Assembly: GCA_019113395.1 (NCBI GenBank)
Contig: DXHL01000003.1
Span: 1 to 41,408, forward strand
DNA: 41,408 bases
Direction of reading: 5' to 3'
From: Candidatus Rikenella faecigallinarum
GTDB taxonomy: Bacteria > Bacteroidota > Bacteroidia > Bacteroidales > Rikenellaceae
The notes beneath the pieces were generated by a model. That model saw only the letters and a list, made by a program, of their open reading frames with translations. It was not told the DNA's origin and made no database searches. Below, piece by piece: positions 16,121 to 25,064 of the stretch (positions are counted from its first letter, which is position 1; each line of letters opens with the position of its first letter). The position numbers were made by a program, and so were the translations under genes.

Positions 16121-18385
16121 CTACAGATTCTCCTGAATAAACCGAATAGCCCGCCGCAAAAGGTGGTCACGCGAAGTGCCCATCCCGTGGTTCTTGTCCG
16201 GATATATCAGCAGTTCGAAATCCTTATCGGCACGCACCAACTGCTCAATCATCTCATAGCTGTTCTGGATATGGACATTGTCGTCGCCCGTACCGTGTGC
16301 CAGCAGCAGTTTGCCTTTGAGCAGGCGGGCAAAATGAATGGGACTGTTATCATCATACCCAGCAGCATTATCCTGAGGCAATCCGTTGTAGAGTTCGGTA
16401 TAAATCGTGTCGTAGTAACGCCACGAAGTCACGGGAGCCACGGCCACGGCCAGTGCAAAGACATCAGCCCCCTTCAGGATACAGTTCAGGGCCATAAAGC
16501 CTCCGTAGCTCCAGCCGTAAATACCGATACGGGTCGAGTCCACATAGGGCAGTGTGCCGAGGTACCGCGCAGCCGCAATCTGGTCCTGCACCTCAAGGGC
16601 CCCAAGATTTCCATAGGTACACTTGCGGAACTCTTCACCGCGAAACCCTGTGCCGCGCCCATCGACACAGACTACCAGATACCCCTCACCCACCAGAGCC
16701 GTCTCCCACGACCAGCCCCAGCTGTCGGCCACCTCCTGCGACCCCGGGCCGCTGTACTGGGTCATCAATACGGGATAGCGACGCGTAGAGTCGAAATCGA
16801 TCGGTTTGAGCATATAGCCGTTCAGTTCCACCCCTTCGGGCGTGGTGAAGGTGAAGAACTCTTTGTGCGGCAGTATCAACCGCTTTGTGGGAACATATCC
16901 CCATCCCGTTATCGTCCCGTCGGATGTCTCGACAGATTCAAAAAACGCTTCTTTCTGCAACTTACGCGGCGGATTAGGCCCATCGACCATCCGATAACGT
17001 AACATCCCGTTATCCTCCAGCACCCGCACAGCCCGTCCGTCGGCCACCCGACGCAGGGTCACCACGGTCGGAGTCGTTGTATTTGAAAAATAATCAATCC
17101 AGTAGCGGTATCCCGGCCCAAAGACGCCGCGGTGCGTTCCCACCTCATCGTCGGGCGAGAGTTGTTTTTTACCCGTCCCGTCCAGCTGCACCGCATAGAC
17201 TCTCCGCCGTAACGGCGAACCCTCGGTCGATTGGTAGTAGACATACCCCTTCTTCGGGTCAATGCCGTAGAGTGCCGTTACCTCCCATTCGCCGTCCGTC
17301 ACCGCATTGACCAGTTGGCCCTGCATGTCGTAGCGGTAGAGGTGCATCCATCCGTTCCGCTCGCTCTTGACCAGGAAGCCCGTTCCGTCGGGCAGGAAAG
17401 TCACCGTCTCGTTGTTGATGCGCTCAATGTAGCGAGGATTGCGCTCTTCGTACAGCAGGGTCGTAGCCCCCGTGTGGGCATCGCCCAACAGCACCCGATA
17501 GTGGTTTTGGAGGCGGTTCAGCCAGTGCACCACCACCCGACCGTCATCGGTCCACCCGATACGCGGCACGTAGATATCGGTCGTATCGGACATCAAATCG
17601 ACCGTCAGGGTCGTATCCTGGTCAAAGCGATAGACCTTGACCTCCACAATCGAGTTGCGTTCGCCTGCCTTCGGGTATTTGAAGTTGTAGTTCTCGGGAT
17701 AGAGTTTGCCGCCAAAGGTATTCATGGAGTACTCCTTGACATGGCTTTCGTCGAAGCGGTAGAAGGCAATGGCATCGGACGAGGGTGCCCATTCGTAGGC
17801 GCGGGCGAAGCTGTACTCCTCCTCGTAGACCCAGTCGGGAATCCCGTTGATTATCGAGCCTCGCTTGCCGTCGTGCGTCACCCGCCGCTCCACCAGCGTG
17901 TCACCCGTCAGGTCCACCACAAAGAGGTCGTTATCCCGCACAAAAGCGGCCCGCCGACCGTCCGGCGAAAGGGTCGCCTCCTGCTGCTTGCCGTTCGGCG
18001 ACAACGGGCGCAACGCACCCGTACCCCGGTCATACACATAGTAAGATACCCGCGCCGAATGACGATAAATAGGTTCCCGACCCGTCACGAGGAGCATTTT
18101 GCTCTCGTCGTCACTCAACTCGTAACCCTCCACCCGCGGAAAATCCGCTGGAGCCGCAAAAAGCGTATCCACCAGTTTTCCCGTAGCGTACCGCCACCGC
18201 AACACATTACCTCCGTCCAGCGTCGTATAGTGCTCTCCGTCGGCCATCGGCCGCAACCCGCGCACCGTACGAGCCGACAACTCCCCCTTCGCAATATCGT
18301 CATAGTTCACCGTGTGAGCTGACTCAGCCCATACCGACAGGCTGCCCACCATCGCCAGTGTCCAAAAGAATATCCGTCGTACCAT
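16121..18385 (-). CDS. Dipeptidyl peptidase IV-type S9 family prolyl peptidase, secreted
   Basis: A 754-residue S9B serine exopeptidase that would cut X-Pro dipeptides from peptide N-termini in the periplasm or at the cell surface. Residues 1-20 are a signal peptide (FFWTLAMVGSLSVWAES). The N-terminal half is a beta-propeller with the substrate-amine Glu pair in DWVYEEEYSF. The alpha/beta-hydrolase half holds the catalytic triad: S626 in GWSYGGFM, D701 in HGTGDDNVH and H733 in DKNHGMG; the D-H spacing of 32 equals that of human DPP4. It starts 2 bp after the nadC stop, so it is co-transcribed with nadC, an association with no evident functional meaning. Confidence 0.95.
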   Translation of the reverse strand: MVRRIFFWTLAMVGSLSVWAESAHTVNYDDIAKGELSARTVRGLRPMADGEHYTTLDGGNVLRWRYATGKLVDTLFAAPADFPRVEGYELSDDESKMLLVTGREPIYRHSARVSYYVYDRGTGALRPLSPNGKQQEATLSPDGRRAAFVRDNDLFVVDLTGDTLVERRVTHDGKRGSIINGIPDWVYEEEYSFARAYEWAPSSDAIAFYRFDESHVKEYSMNTFGGKLYPENYNFKYPKAGERNSIVEVKVYRFDQDTTLTVDLMSDTTDIYVPRIGWTDDGRVVVHWLNRLQNHYRVLLGDAHTGATTLLYEERNPRYIERINNETVTFLPDGTGFLVKSERNGWMHLYRYDMQGQLVNAVTDGEWEVTALYGIDPKKGYVYYQSTEGSPLRRRVYAVQLDGTGKKQLSPDDEVGTHRGVFGPGYRYWIDYFSNTTTPTVVTLRRVADGRAVRVLEDNGMLRYRMVDGPNPPRKLQKEAFFESVETSDGTITGWGYVPTKRLILPHKEFFTFTTPEGVELNGYMLKPIDFDSTRRYPVLMTQYSGPGSQEVADSWGWSWETALVGEGYLVVCVDGRGTGFRGEEFRKCTYGNLGALEVQDQIAAARYLGTLPYVDSTRIGIYGWSYGGFMALNCILKGADVFALAVAVAPVTSWRYYDTIYTELYNGLPQDNAAGYDDNSPIHFARLLKGKLLLAHGTGDDNVHIQNSYEMIEQLVRADKDFELLIYPDKNHGMGTSRDHLLRRAIRFIQENL

Positions 18386-18387
18386 CG

Positions 18388-19242
18388 CTATTCCACTGCT
18401 TTAAGACTCATATCCAGACTCTTGATTTGGTGGGTCAGCGCCCCCACCGAGACATAGTCCACCCCGCACTCGGCATATGCCCGCAGGTTTTCGAGCGTAA
18501 TGCCGCCCGACGACTCCGTCTCGGCCCGCCCGGCCACCTTTTTGACCGCCTCACGCGTCTGTTCTACCGTGAAGTTGTCGAACATGATACGGTCCGCACC
18601 GCCGGCCGCAAAGACACGGTCGATGTCCTCCAGCGAACGCACCTCAATTTCGATTTTCAGAGCCTTGTGTTTCTCCTTCAGATAGGCACGCGCCCCGGCG
18701 AGCGCCTTCTCGATACCCCCCGCAAAGTCGATGTGGTTGTCCTTCAGCAAAATCATGTCGAACAGCCCGATGCGGTGGTTTTCACCTCCGCCGATTTTCA
18801 CAGCCATCTTGTCCAGTACCCGCATGCCGGGCGTAGTCTTGCGCGTATCGAGCACCTTGGTTTTCAGCCCCCGAAGCGCATCGGCATAGACGGCCGTCTG
18901 GGTGGCCACGCCGCTCATCCGCTGCATGATGTTCAGAATAATCCGCTCGGCCTGCAGCAACGTAATCAGCCGCCCTTCAACATAGAAAGCGATATCGCCC
19001 GGCTGCACCCGGTCGCCATCCTTCCGTATATGTTCAAAGGTCACCGTCGGGTCCAACCGACGGAAAACCCGTTCGGCCACCTCAACGCCGGCCAACACCC
19101 CCGCCTGCTTAATCAGCAGTTTCATCCGTCCGCGCTCGTCGGTCGGAATGGAGCTCAGGGAAGTATGGTCACCGTCGCCGATGTCCTCGGCAATGGCCAG
19201 CTCAATCAGTTTATCGACAAAAGGTTCGTAGGCTTTTTCCAT
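18388..19242 (-). CDS. nadC: Nicotinate-nucleotide diphosphorylase (carboxylating), NadC
   Basis: Converts quinolinate and PRPP to nicotinate mononucleotide, CO2 and pyrophosphate in de novo NAD synthesis. The 284-residue protein shows AEDIGDGDHTS near the start, the substrate-binding RKTTPGMRVLDKMAVKIGGG, ILLKDNHI, and the phosphate-binding C-terminal SGGITLENLRAYAECGVDYVSVG. The ATG at 19242 (MEKAYEPF) fits the family and lies downstream of a TAnnTTTG element; the open frame upstream is unrelated. NadA and NadB are not in the window. Confidence 0.97.
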   Translation of the reverse strand: MEKAYEPFVDKLIELAIAEDIGDGDHTSLSSIPTDERGRMKLLIKQAGVLAGVEVAERVFRRLDPTVTFEHIRKDGDRVQPGDIAFYVEGRLITLLQAERIILNIMQRMSGVATQTAVYADALRGLKTKVLDTRKTTPGMRVLDKMAVKIGGGENHRIGLFDMILLKDNHIDFAGGIEKALAGARAYLKEKHKALKIEIEVRSLEDIDRVFAAGGADRIMFDNFTVEQTREAVKKVAGRAETESSGGITLENLRAYAECGVDYVSVGALTHQIKSLDMSLKAVE

Positions 19243-19314
19243 ATCGTGTGTATGTTTGTTTGGACAGATTATCGTGCGCACGAAGCCGCCCCGCAGACAC
19301 AGAGGGCCGAAATG

Positions 19315-19322
19315 CAAAAATA
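19315..19322 (-). promoter_or_regulatory. Promoter -7 element for nadC
   Basis: TATTTTTG on the minus strand fits TAnnTTTG, predicting a leader of roughly 65 nt before nadC. Confidence 0.4.
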
Positions 19323-19358
19323 GGAAATAAATGCGAGAGGAATCCGCCCTCCTTTTTG

Positions 19359-19366
19359 TAGCTTTG
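19359..19366 (+). promoter_or_regulatory. Promoter -7 element for rlmH
   Basis: TAGCTTTG fits TAnnTTTG and ends 26 bp before the rlmH ATG at 19393. Confidence 0.45.
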
Positions 19367-19392
19367 TAAAAAGTGACCTTTTCTGTACCCCC

Positions 19393-19869
19393 ATGGTTAT
19401 CGAATTAATCGTCGTCGGCAAAACCACAGGCAGCTGGCTCGAGAGCGGCATCCGAGAATATACGGAGCGTTTGGCACACTACACACGCTTTACGTTCAGC
19501 GTCATTCCCGAACTCAAAAACGCCCGCAGCCTGCGCGAAGAGCAGATTAAACGCACCGAAGGCGAACTGATACTCGGCCGCACGGCACCGAGCGACTGGG
19601 TCGTCCTGCTCGACGAACAGGGTCGCCAACCGGCCGGGTCCGTTGCCCTGGCCGACTGGCTGCAGGGACTGCTGAACCGCGGCACCCGCAAGGTGGTCTT
19701 CGTCATTGGAGGAGCCTACGGCTTCTCTCCCGAAGTCTACGCCCGCGCCAACGAAAAACTATCCCTCTCGGCCCTTACCTTTTCACACCAGATGGTACGC
19801 CTGATATTCGTCGAACAACTCTACCGCGCCTTCACCATCCTCAACGGAGAACCCTACCACCACCGCTAA
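19393..19869 (+). CDS. rlmH: 23S rRNA (pseudouridine1915-N3)-methyltransferase RlmH
   Basis: A SPOUT-fold methyltransferase that methylates pseudouridine 1915 in helix 69 of 23S rRNA on assembled ribosomes. The 158-residue length is typical. The knot region is clear: VVFVIGGAYGFSPEVYARA for SAM binding, then LTFSHQMVRLIFVEQLYRAF and the invariant C-terminal NGEPYHHR. It is followed 52 bp later by the histidine kinase gene on the same strand. Confidence 0.97.
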   Translation: MVIELIVVGKTTGSWLESGIREYTERLAHYTRFTFSVIPELKNARSLREEQIKRTEGELILGRTAPSDWVVLLDEQGRQPAGSVALADWLQGLLNRGTRKVVFVIGGAYGFSPEVYARANEKLSLSALTFSHQMVRLIFVEQLYRAFTILNGEPYHHR

Positions 19870-19921
19870 CCACCCCTCTCAGGCTCCCCGGTCACTGTTT
19901 TCCCTTCGATTTCTGTTTCCC

Positions 19922-22900
19922 ATGCCACGTCCCCTTCCCCGCTCCTCCAACCTCTTCCGCACGTTCGGCATCCGCCTGCGCCGCTGGATACGCCCCGCCC
20001 TGCTGCCACTGGTCATCGTACTGCTGAGCATCAACCTCTTCTACACCCTGGTGCGCATCGGCAATACGGCACCCCCCAACACCCGACACATTACCCGTAC
20101 CCTGCACGATATCACCGCAGCGACACAGCCCACGGTCGAAGCGTGGCTCACCACCCCCGACGATTCGCTCTTTCTCCACCGCCTGTGGTTAGACGAAAGA
20201 ACCGCCCCCTGGTCTAAACAAGGCGTCTCGCTGCTGCTCTTCCGCGACTCGTCGATGGTCTACTGGTCGCGTTACATCTACCAGGCCAACGTAAACCGTT
20301 TCTGGCTAACCCCCTCCTCCACCCTCCGACAAATCGGAACCCACCAAATCCTTACCCACACCGAGGCCCGTAACGGGCGCAGTGCCGTCGTAGCCATCGA
20401 CCTGCACAACGAACTCAGCGGATGGTACAACTCCACCCTCTTTCCCGACACCCGCATCCGCCTGCTGCCCGACAGCGACAGCACCCGTGCACGCCATCCG
20501 CAGGCCCTCCCCGTTCAAACCGACGGATATTCCTTCTATATCGAGGCACTACCGATTCAAAACATGCCCTGGTGGGCCGAACTGTGCGGCTGGGGGGCTA
20601 TTCTCCTCTTCGGCCTATACATCAAGAACCACGTCCGACTACGCACCACCCGCCACAACGTCTTACGCAATGCCGGTCTGCTGATGCTCCTTTTCGTGCT
20701 GCTGCGCATCGGACTCTACTACAGCGGACTACCCAACCCGCACGGCACCCTGTTCAGCAAAATTTACGGCATACACAACTACACTCTCGGCTCATTGGGC
20801 GACTTGCTGCTCAGTTACAGTCTCTTTTTCATCTACGCCGCCTACCTGTTTCAGGTGCGAGCCAAACTCAACTGGCAATACCGCCGGCTTAACCGTACGG
20901 GGAAAGGAGCTGCGATTCTACTATTCAGCGCCGTGGTGGCCGTTATTATCTCCATTTTCCACTATGCCCTCATTCTCTCCATCTACACCCCGAAAATCAA
21001 TATCCAAATCTCTGACATCTTCGCGCTATCGTTCGCCTCAGCGATGTTTTACCTGCTGACCATCCTCTTTGTCAGCATCCGGGTGCTGATAGCCAACACC
21101 GCACGCTACCTCTTCGGTACCCGAAAACTCATCCTGCGAACCCTCCTTACAACAGCCCTGATACTCCTGCTGCTCTACCCCATTGAAACGCAAATCCGCC
21201 AAACCGGATATATACTGATTCTCTTTTATTTAGCCTCCGCCGGGGCTGAGGCCATACGCCACCGTTTCCAACACTATGGCTCCTTTATCCTCTCCCTGGT
21301 CATTTTCAGCGCCTATATCGCATACTTTGCCACCCGCGAAAACTGGTCCGCGCAAAACAATGCCCAAAAACTCTATGCCCGTATCCTGGCCACCTCGCCG
21401 CACGACCAGGCCCTGATGAGCTCCGAACAACAACGCAACGGAGAACTCAGTCTCGATGCCCGTTTCCGTAACTTCACCTATGCCCATATAAGCTCCCACC
21501 AAATCTCATTCAAACACAACAACGGGAACAACTATCAGGGGATGGCCGCCCTGGTCACCCCGGGGCGCGACACCTTCCTGACGCGGGACGGACAAACGCA
21601 CTTCCTATACAACTACTACGACCAAAACGGACAACCCGGCATTCTGGTCATCAGCCGAAAAGCCACCACTGTTCTGGATGCCGTGTCGCTCTACGTTTAC
21701 ATCTTCATACTGCTCTATATCCTGTGCGGTTTGCTGCTGGAGATGTCCGGCTACACGTTCAACATCCAACGCCTGGGCACACGCATGACATTCAAAATAC
21801 GGGCCGTGGTTATCGGTGTGGTTCTGTTCGCCATGCTGGCCGTGACACTGGTTATCGTAAACCATACCCTGACCAATTTTCAACACCAGCAACGACAATT
21901 TATCAATAACAACATTCAACGATTGGGTCGCAGTTTATCTCAATTTCTGGGCAGCCAACCTCTGGATGCCGCCCTTGTACGCACGTGGCTCGAAAGCGAA
22001 AACCGAGATATCGGATACAGCATCAACATCTACAGCACCAATGGCGACTTAATCGGGTCGTCTACTCCGGAATTTTTATTCCCCCCGCGAATGAACAGTT
22101 CGGCTTATCGCTATCTCCACTACCTGAAACGCCCGCTCTATGTGGCCGACCTCAATCGCCGCCGCTACACATCGGCTTTTGCGCCGATTTACAGCGCAGG
22201 GGAATTGAAAGGCTACCTGAATCTGGCTTACGAAAGTTCAAGCAATACCAATCGATTCCAACAGCATGAACTGCTGACCGACATTCTGAATCTGTTTCTT
22301 ATCATCCTCTGCGTAGCGGTGATACTGTCGGAAATTCTATACCGCCTGTTGTCCAAGCCCTTCAATCAACTCCACGAAGCGATGGGCAACATTTCCAAAA
22401 TGCAAAAAATAGATGCTGTCGGGTCGAGTCGTAAAATCAGCGACGAGGTGGGCATGCTGGTCGAACAGTACAACACGATGATTGACTACCTGGAGGCCAG
22501 TTATCGTCAGTTGGCCCGCAGCGAACGGGAAGGGGCCTGGCGTGAAATGGCCCGGCAGGTGGCGCACGAAATAAAAAACCCGCTGACCCCGATGCGGCTG
22601 AAGATACAGATGCTGCAACGCTACATGCACGACCACAGCGGCGAGGAGTTGAATGCACGGGTGGAATCGACCTTGACTCTGCTGCTCGAACAAATCGACC
22701 TGCTGACCAAAATTGCGAGCGAATTTTCAGATTTTGCCAAACTGGGCGAGGGCCATCCTACCCGTATCGACTTGATTCCTTTAGTCAGCCACGTGGCAAA
22801 ACTGTATGATGACCAGGAGCATGTCCAAGTCACGCTGCACACACCCCAAACGGATGACGGGACTCCCATTCCGTCGATTTGGGTCACGGCCGATTCCGAC

Positions 22901-23242
22901 CACCTCACACGGGTTTTTGTCAATATTTGCCAAAATGCGGTGCAAGCCATGAGCGGCCAAAGGGAAGCCCGTATCGACATTTCACTGACATTATCCCAAG
23001 AGTGGGTACACATCCATTTTCACGATAATGGACCGGGCATCCCGGAAGAGATTCGCGACAAAATTTTTGTCCCGAACTTCACCACCAAAAGCAGCGGCAG
23101 CGGTTTAGGCCTTGCTCTGTCCCGTAAGATTGTCGAATCGCTGGGAGGAACTATCTCTTTCGAGAGTGTTATCGGCGAAGGAACAACCTTTACCGTTTCT
23201 CTCTCCTCAGAATCTTCCTCCGCCACCCCATCCGTAGATTAG
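19922..23242 (+). CDS. Large multi-span sensor histidine kinase, NtrY-like
   Basis: A 1106-residue membrane kinase. A first transmembrane helix near residues 35-55 is followed by a periplasmic stretch, then a block of about eight membrane segments (residues ~215-480), another extracytoplasmic region, a helix near 590-610, one near 640, a second sensor segment, and a final helix near 790. A HAMP-like linker leads to the HisKA H-box [17 protein letters not shown] with phospho-acceptor His at about 882. The ATPase domain has [10 protein letters not shown] (N box), [10 protein letters not shown] (G1), [14 protein letters not shown] (F/G2). The layout resembles NtrY-type kinases of Bacteroidetes. 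No response regulator is adjacent, so it is an orphan; the stimulus is unknown. It ends immediately before the hairpin array of cassette 3. Confidence 0.88.
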   Translation: MPRPLPRSSNLFRTFGIRLRRWIRPALLPLVIVLLSINLFYTLVRIGNTAPPNTRHITRTLHDITAATQPTVEAWLTTPDDSLFLHRLWLDERTAPWSKQGVSLLLFRDSSMVYWSRYIYQANVNRFWLTPSSTLRQIGTHQILTHTEARNGRSAVVAIDLHNELSGWYNSTLFPDTRIRLLPDSDSTRARHPQALPVQTDGYSFYIEALPIQNMPWWAELCGWGAILLFGLYIKNHVRLRTTRHNVLRNAGLLMLLFVLLRIGLYYSGLPNPHGTLFSKIYGIHNYTLGSLGDLLLSYSLFFIYAAYLFQVRAKLNWQYRRLNRTGKGAAILLFSAVVAVIISIFHYALILSIYTPKINIQISDIFALSFASAMFYLLTILFVSIRVLIANTARYLFGTRKLILRTLLTTALILLLLYPIETQIRQTGYILILFYLASAGAEAIRHRFQHYGSFILSLVIFSAYIAYFATRENWSAQNNAQKLYARILATSPHDQALMSSEQQRNGELSLDARFRNFTYAHISSHQISFKHNNGNNYQGMAALVTPGRDTFLTRDGQTHFLYNYYDQNGQPGILVISRKATTVLDAVSLYVYIFILLYILCGLLLEMSGYTFNIQRLGTRMTFKIRAVVIGVVLFAMLAVTLVIVNHTLTNFQHQQRQFINNNIQRLGRSLSQFLGSQPLDAALVRTWLESENRDIGYSINIYSTNGDLIGSSTPEFLFPPRMNSSAYRYLHYLKRPLYVADLNRRRYTSAFAPIYSAGELKGYLNLAYESSSNTNRFQQHELLTDILNLFLIILCVAVILSEILYRLLSKPFNQLHEAMGNISKMQKIDAVGSSRKISDEVGMLVEQYNTMIDYLEASYRQLARSEREGAWREMARQVAHEIKNPLTPMRLKIQMLQRYMHDHSGEELNARVESTLTLLLEQIDLLTKIASEFSDFAKLGEGHPTRIDLIPLVSHVAKLYDDQEHVQVTLHTPQTDDGTPIPSIWVTADSDHLTRVFVNICQNAVQAMSGQREARIDISLTLSQEWVHIHFHDNGPGIPEEIRDKIFVPNFTTKSSGSGLGLALSRKIVESLGGTISFESVIGEGTTFTVSLSSESSSATPSVD

Positions 23243-23795
23243 CGCCGTCTGCATCGTCCGATACCGTTTACCTGCACAGGGTCGTGGTGCTGCAGAGTTG
23301 AGATTTCTAAAGAACTGCAGTCTCTCGTTTTCGGTCAGCGTCTCGCTCCTATGGCGCTGCCCGAAAATACATATATTTAGAAAGCAAAATGCGCCTTCGC
23401 CCAAAGACGCATAGCCCGCAGTCGCTCTTATAGGGAGAACCAGTGCTGCTCTGCACGCGAACTGACTTATGGTAGCCTCATGTTTTGCAGGCTTTCGGTT
23501 CGTTTGTGTTTGCCAAGCAGGGTGCAGTTTTGTCAGAAACTGCCGACCTATGCGCCCAAGCGGCTCTGCCGCTTCGGGGGATGGGCGCAAGGTCGAAAGC
23601 ATTTGCGGCAGGCCTAACGAGAGGCCGAAGCCAGCGGGGGAATGAAAATAGCCGGGCTGTTTTCGGTCCTCCGCTTGGGGTGGCTTCGGACCGACGGGTT
23701 GCCGAGGCAACCCGATGCCGTTGGACACTCCAGCCAAGCCGCCTCTACCCTAAACTCCACTGGCTCCGTCCTAGTGTATTGCTCGGGTCAGGTTT
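23243..23795. repeat. Hairpin array downstream of silent cassette 3
   Basis: No credible gene in about 550 bp. Hairpins seen: 23328-23367 (TTTTCGGtCAGCG with CGCTGcCCGAAAA), 23525-23542 (CAGTTT/AAACTG), 23544-23595 (CGACCT and GCGCCC with GGGCGC and AGGTCG, enclosing AAGCGGC/GCCGCTT), 23626-23688 (CGAAGCCA with TGGCTTCG), and a GGGTTGC/GCAACCC stem near 23697-23714. The last ~75 bp (23721-23795) match 8068-8142 next to cassette 2. The array lies between the end of the kinase gene and the conserved cassette tail. Confidence 0.75.
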
Positions 23796-23963
23796 TCCTC
23801 GCTTGGGGTTTATCTGCTCTTTGCGCTCTATTCCCTCCGGGAGAGCCTGAGCTGCTCCCTGCGCCTTCCCCCTCTTCCCCTACACGGATACCCCTGCGGA
23901 TTACTCCCCCTTATCCCGCTCCTTCCCTTCCCCCTTACGCTACTCCTGAACGCAACGGACGGA
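23796..23963 (-). repeat. Conserved 3' tail of silent cassette 3
   Basis: Third copy of the ~167-bp tail, matching 252-416 and 7901-8067. It includes the codons for SVRCVQE, the stop, and the purine-rich non-coding block ending in AAGCGAGGA on the minus strand. Confidence 0.85.
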
Positions 23964-24563
23964 ATAGCCATACGCACGGCCATAAAGATTACTTGGGCGA
24001 ACAGCGTTTCTAAAGAAATAAAAATATTTGCTTTGCGTATCCGACGGAGTGGACGACCACCAATACCCATTCAACCCTACGAGTCGTAAAGTGTTGTTGC
24101 TGTATGTGCGATAACCTCCAGATGAATACCATGTCAATGCTTTGTATACTCTGCCATTAGTCATATTGTAATCGCCGGTTACGGTTTGAACCCCTAAAAT
24201 GTAGTATGGGGCATTCTCGTCATAAAAATCATTCCAAGTCCCGTCTTGTGGTACATGCCATCCAGTGGGACACGGGTCATAGACACTTTTGGTTGTGGCT
24301 CCCCACAATGTATTGTTCTGAGACCCTGAAATCGTATACCAGTCATACGGGGCTGTAGGATTACAAATAAATGTTGTGGGATTTTGAATACTATACGACA
24401 ATGTATTTGTCCCTGATATGATATCTTCAATAAGTACATTGGCGATGGTTGCTGTTTCTCCATTGATATCGTATATCGGGACGGGGATAGTTCCACTATA
24501 AGCATCAGGCGGAATCGTGCTGCCGTCGCCGCCCGGAAAACAGTCCTTGCGGCCACCCCCCAA
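23940..24563 (-). CDS. Silent cassette 3: C-terminal Fib_succ_major/lectin-like adhesin fragment without a start
   Basis: About 207 codons with the same plan as cassettes 1 and 2: GRKDCFPGGDGSTI, GTNTLSYSIQNP, YDPCPTGWHVPQDGTWNDF, PYYILGVQ, TNGRVYKALTW, GLNGYWWSSTP and the terminal GYSVRCVQE. No ATG, ribosome site or signal peptide; only a TTG in the G-run TTGGGGGGTGG. It begins 5 bp after the stop of the mmcQ-like gene on the same strand, so it could be transcribed by read-through. It lacks the QW codons present in the other two cassettes: the G-run joins directly to GGCCGCAAGGAC. Its middle differs strongly from the others while its ends match. I infer a silent donor cassette. Confidence 0.7.
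   Translation of the reverse strand: MGGGRKDCFPGGDGSTIPPDAYSGTIPVPIYDINGETATIANVLIEDIISGTNTLSYSIQNPTTFICNPTAPYDWYTISGSQNNTLWGATTKSVYDPCPTGWHVPQDGTWNDFYDENAPYYILGVQTVTGDYNMTNGRVYKALTWYSSGGYRTYSNNTLRLVGLNGYWWSSTPSDTQSKYFYFFRNAVRPSNLYGRAYGYSVRCVQE
24514..24556 (-). repeat. Conserved 5' core of silent cassette 3
   Basis: A 43-bp match to the cores at 1006-1053 and 7278-7325, slightly shorter because the CCAGTGG part is missing. It is flanked outside by CCACCCCCCAAA (24553-24564), which cassette 1 also has at 1057-1068. Confidence 0.75.
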
Positions 24564-24568
24564 AAAAC

Positions 24569-24943
24569 CTACAGCCCCAACAACGCCCGGTAACGACCCG
24601 AAAAACTCCCCAGTACCAACTCATACGAATGGTCTATCATCCCTCGAATATCACCATCCGTCAAATGAGGCCCTGTCAGATAGACCCCGTTCCAATGACG
24701 CTTGTTCATATGCCATCCCGGCTCGACCTCCTCCGGATAGCGGTCGCGCAACTCGACGGCCCAATCCGGGTCACACTTCATCAGCAGGTAATCCGGACGC
24801 TCCAAAGCACATAAGAGGAATATTTTTCCCTGCCGTTGGGCACTGTCCCCTACCAGAAAGACCATCGTCTCTTCGTCGAACGGAAAAGCCTCGGTGACAC
24901 CCGCTTTCGACAAACAATACTCCCGAACCGTTTCAATATTCAT
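24569..24943 (-). CDS. MmcQ/YjbR family protein
   Basis: A 124-residue protein of the MmcQ/YjbR family (CyaY-like fold), proposed to bind DNA but without a settled role. Family features seen: ETVREYCLSKAGVTEAFPF at the N-terminus, PDYLLMKCDPDWAVELRDRYP in the middle, the GWHMNKRHWNGVYL strand with conserved Trp and Lys, and a closing helix MIDHSYELVLGSF. The ATG at 24943 is preferred; the frame extends to a TTG at 24955. Cassette 3 follows 5 bp after the stop on the same strand. Confidence 0.88.
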   Translation of the reverse strand: MNIETVREYCLSKAGVTEAFPFDEETMVFLVGDSAQRQGKIFLLCALERPDYLLMKCDPDWAVELRDRYPEEVEPGWHMNKRHWNGVYLTGPHLTDGDIRGMIDHSYELVLGSFSGRYRALLGL

Positions 24944-24974
24944 AATGCTGTTCAATAACGAGGTAAGTACCTAT

Positions 24975-25001
24975 AAAAAGGGATGGAACCATGTCCATCC
25001 C
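24975..25001 (-). terminator. Rho-independent terminator after purL
   Basis: On the minus strand, GGGATGGA pairs with TCCATCCC around CATGGT and is followed by TTTTT. It lies about 65 bp past the purL stop. Confidence 0.8.
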
Positions 25002-25064
25002 CATATTGATTCATCCCGAGGTCTGCGGTAATAACCTCAGAATAGCTTCAGAACCATAATCGTC

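Noticed and set aside
396-24563. Cassettes as an integron array or insertion sequences
   Set aside because: No integrase or transposase, no tandem array, no terminal inverted repeats shared by both ends or target duplications visible. An attC-like role for the palindromes is kept only as a hypothesis.
396-24563. A shufflon inverting between cassettes
   Set aside because: Inversion between the copies would flip many essential genes, and no short recombinase site repeats flank each cassette on both sides.
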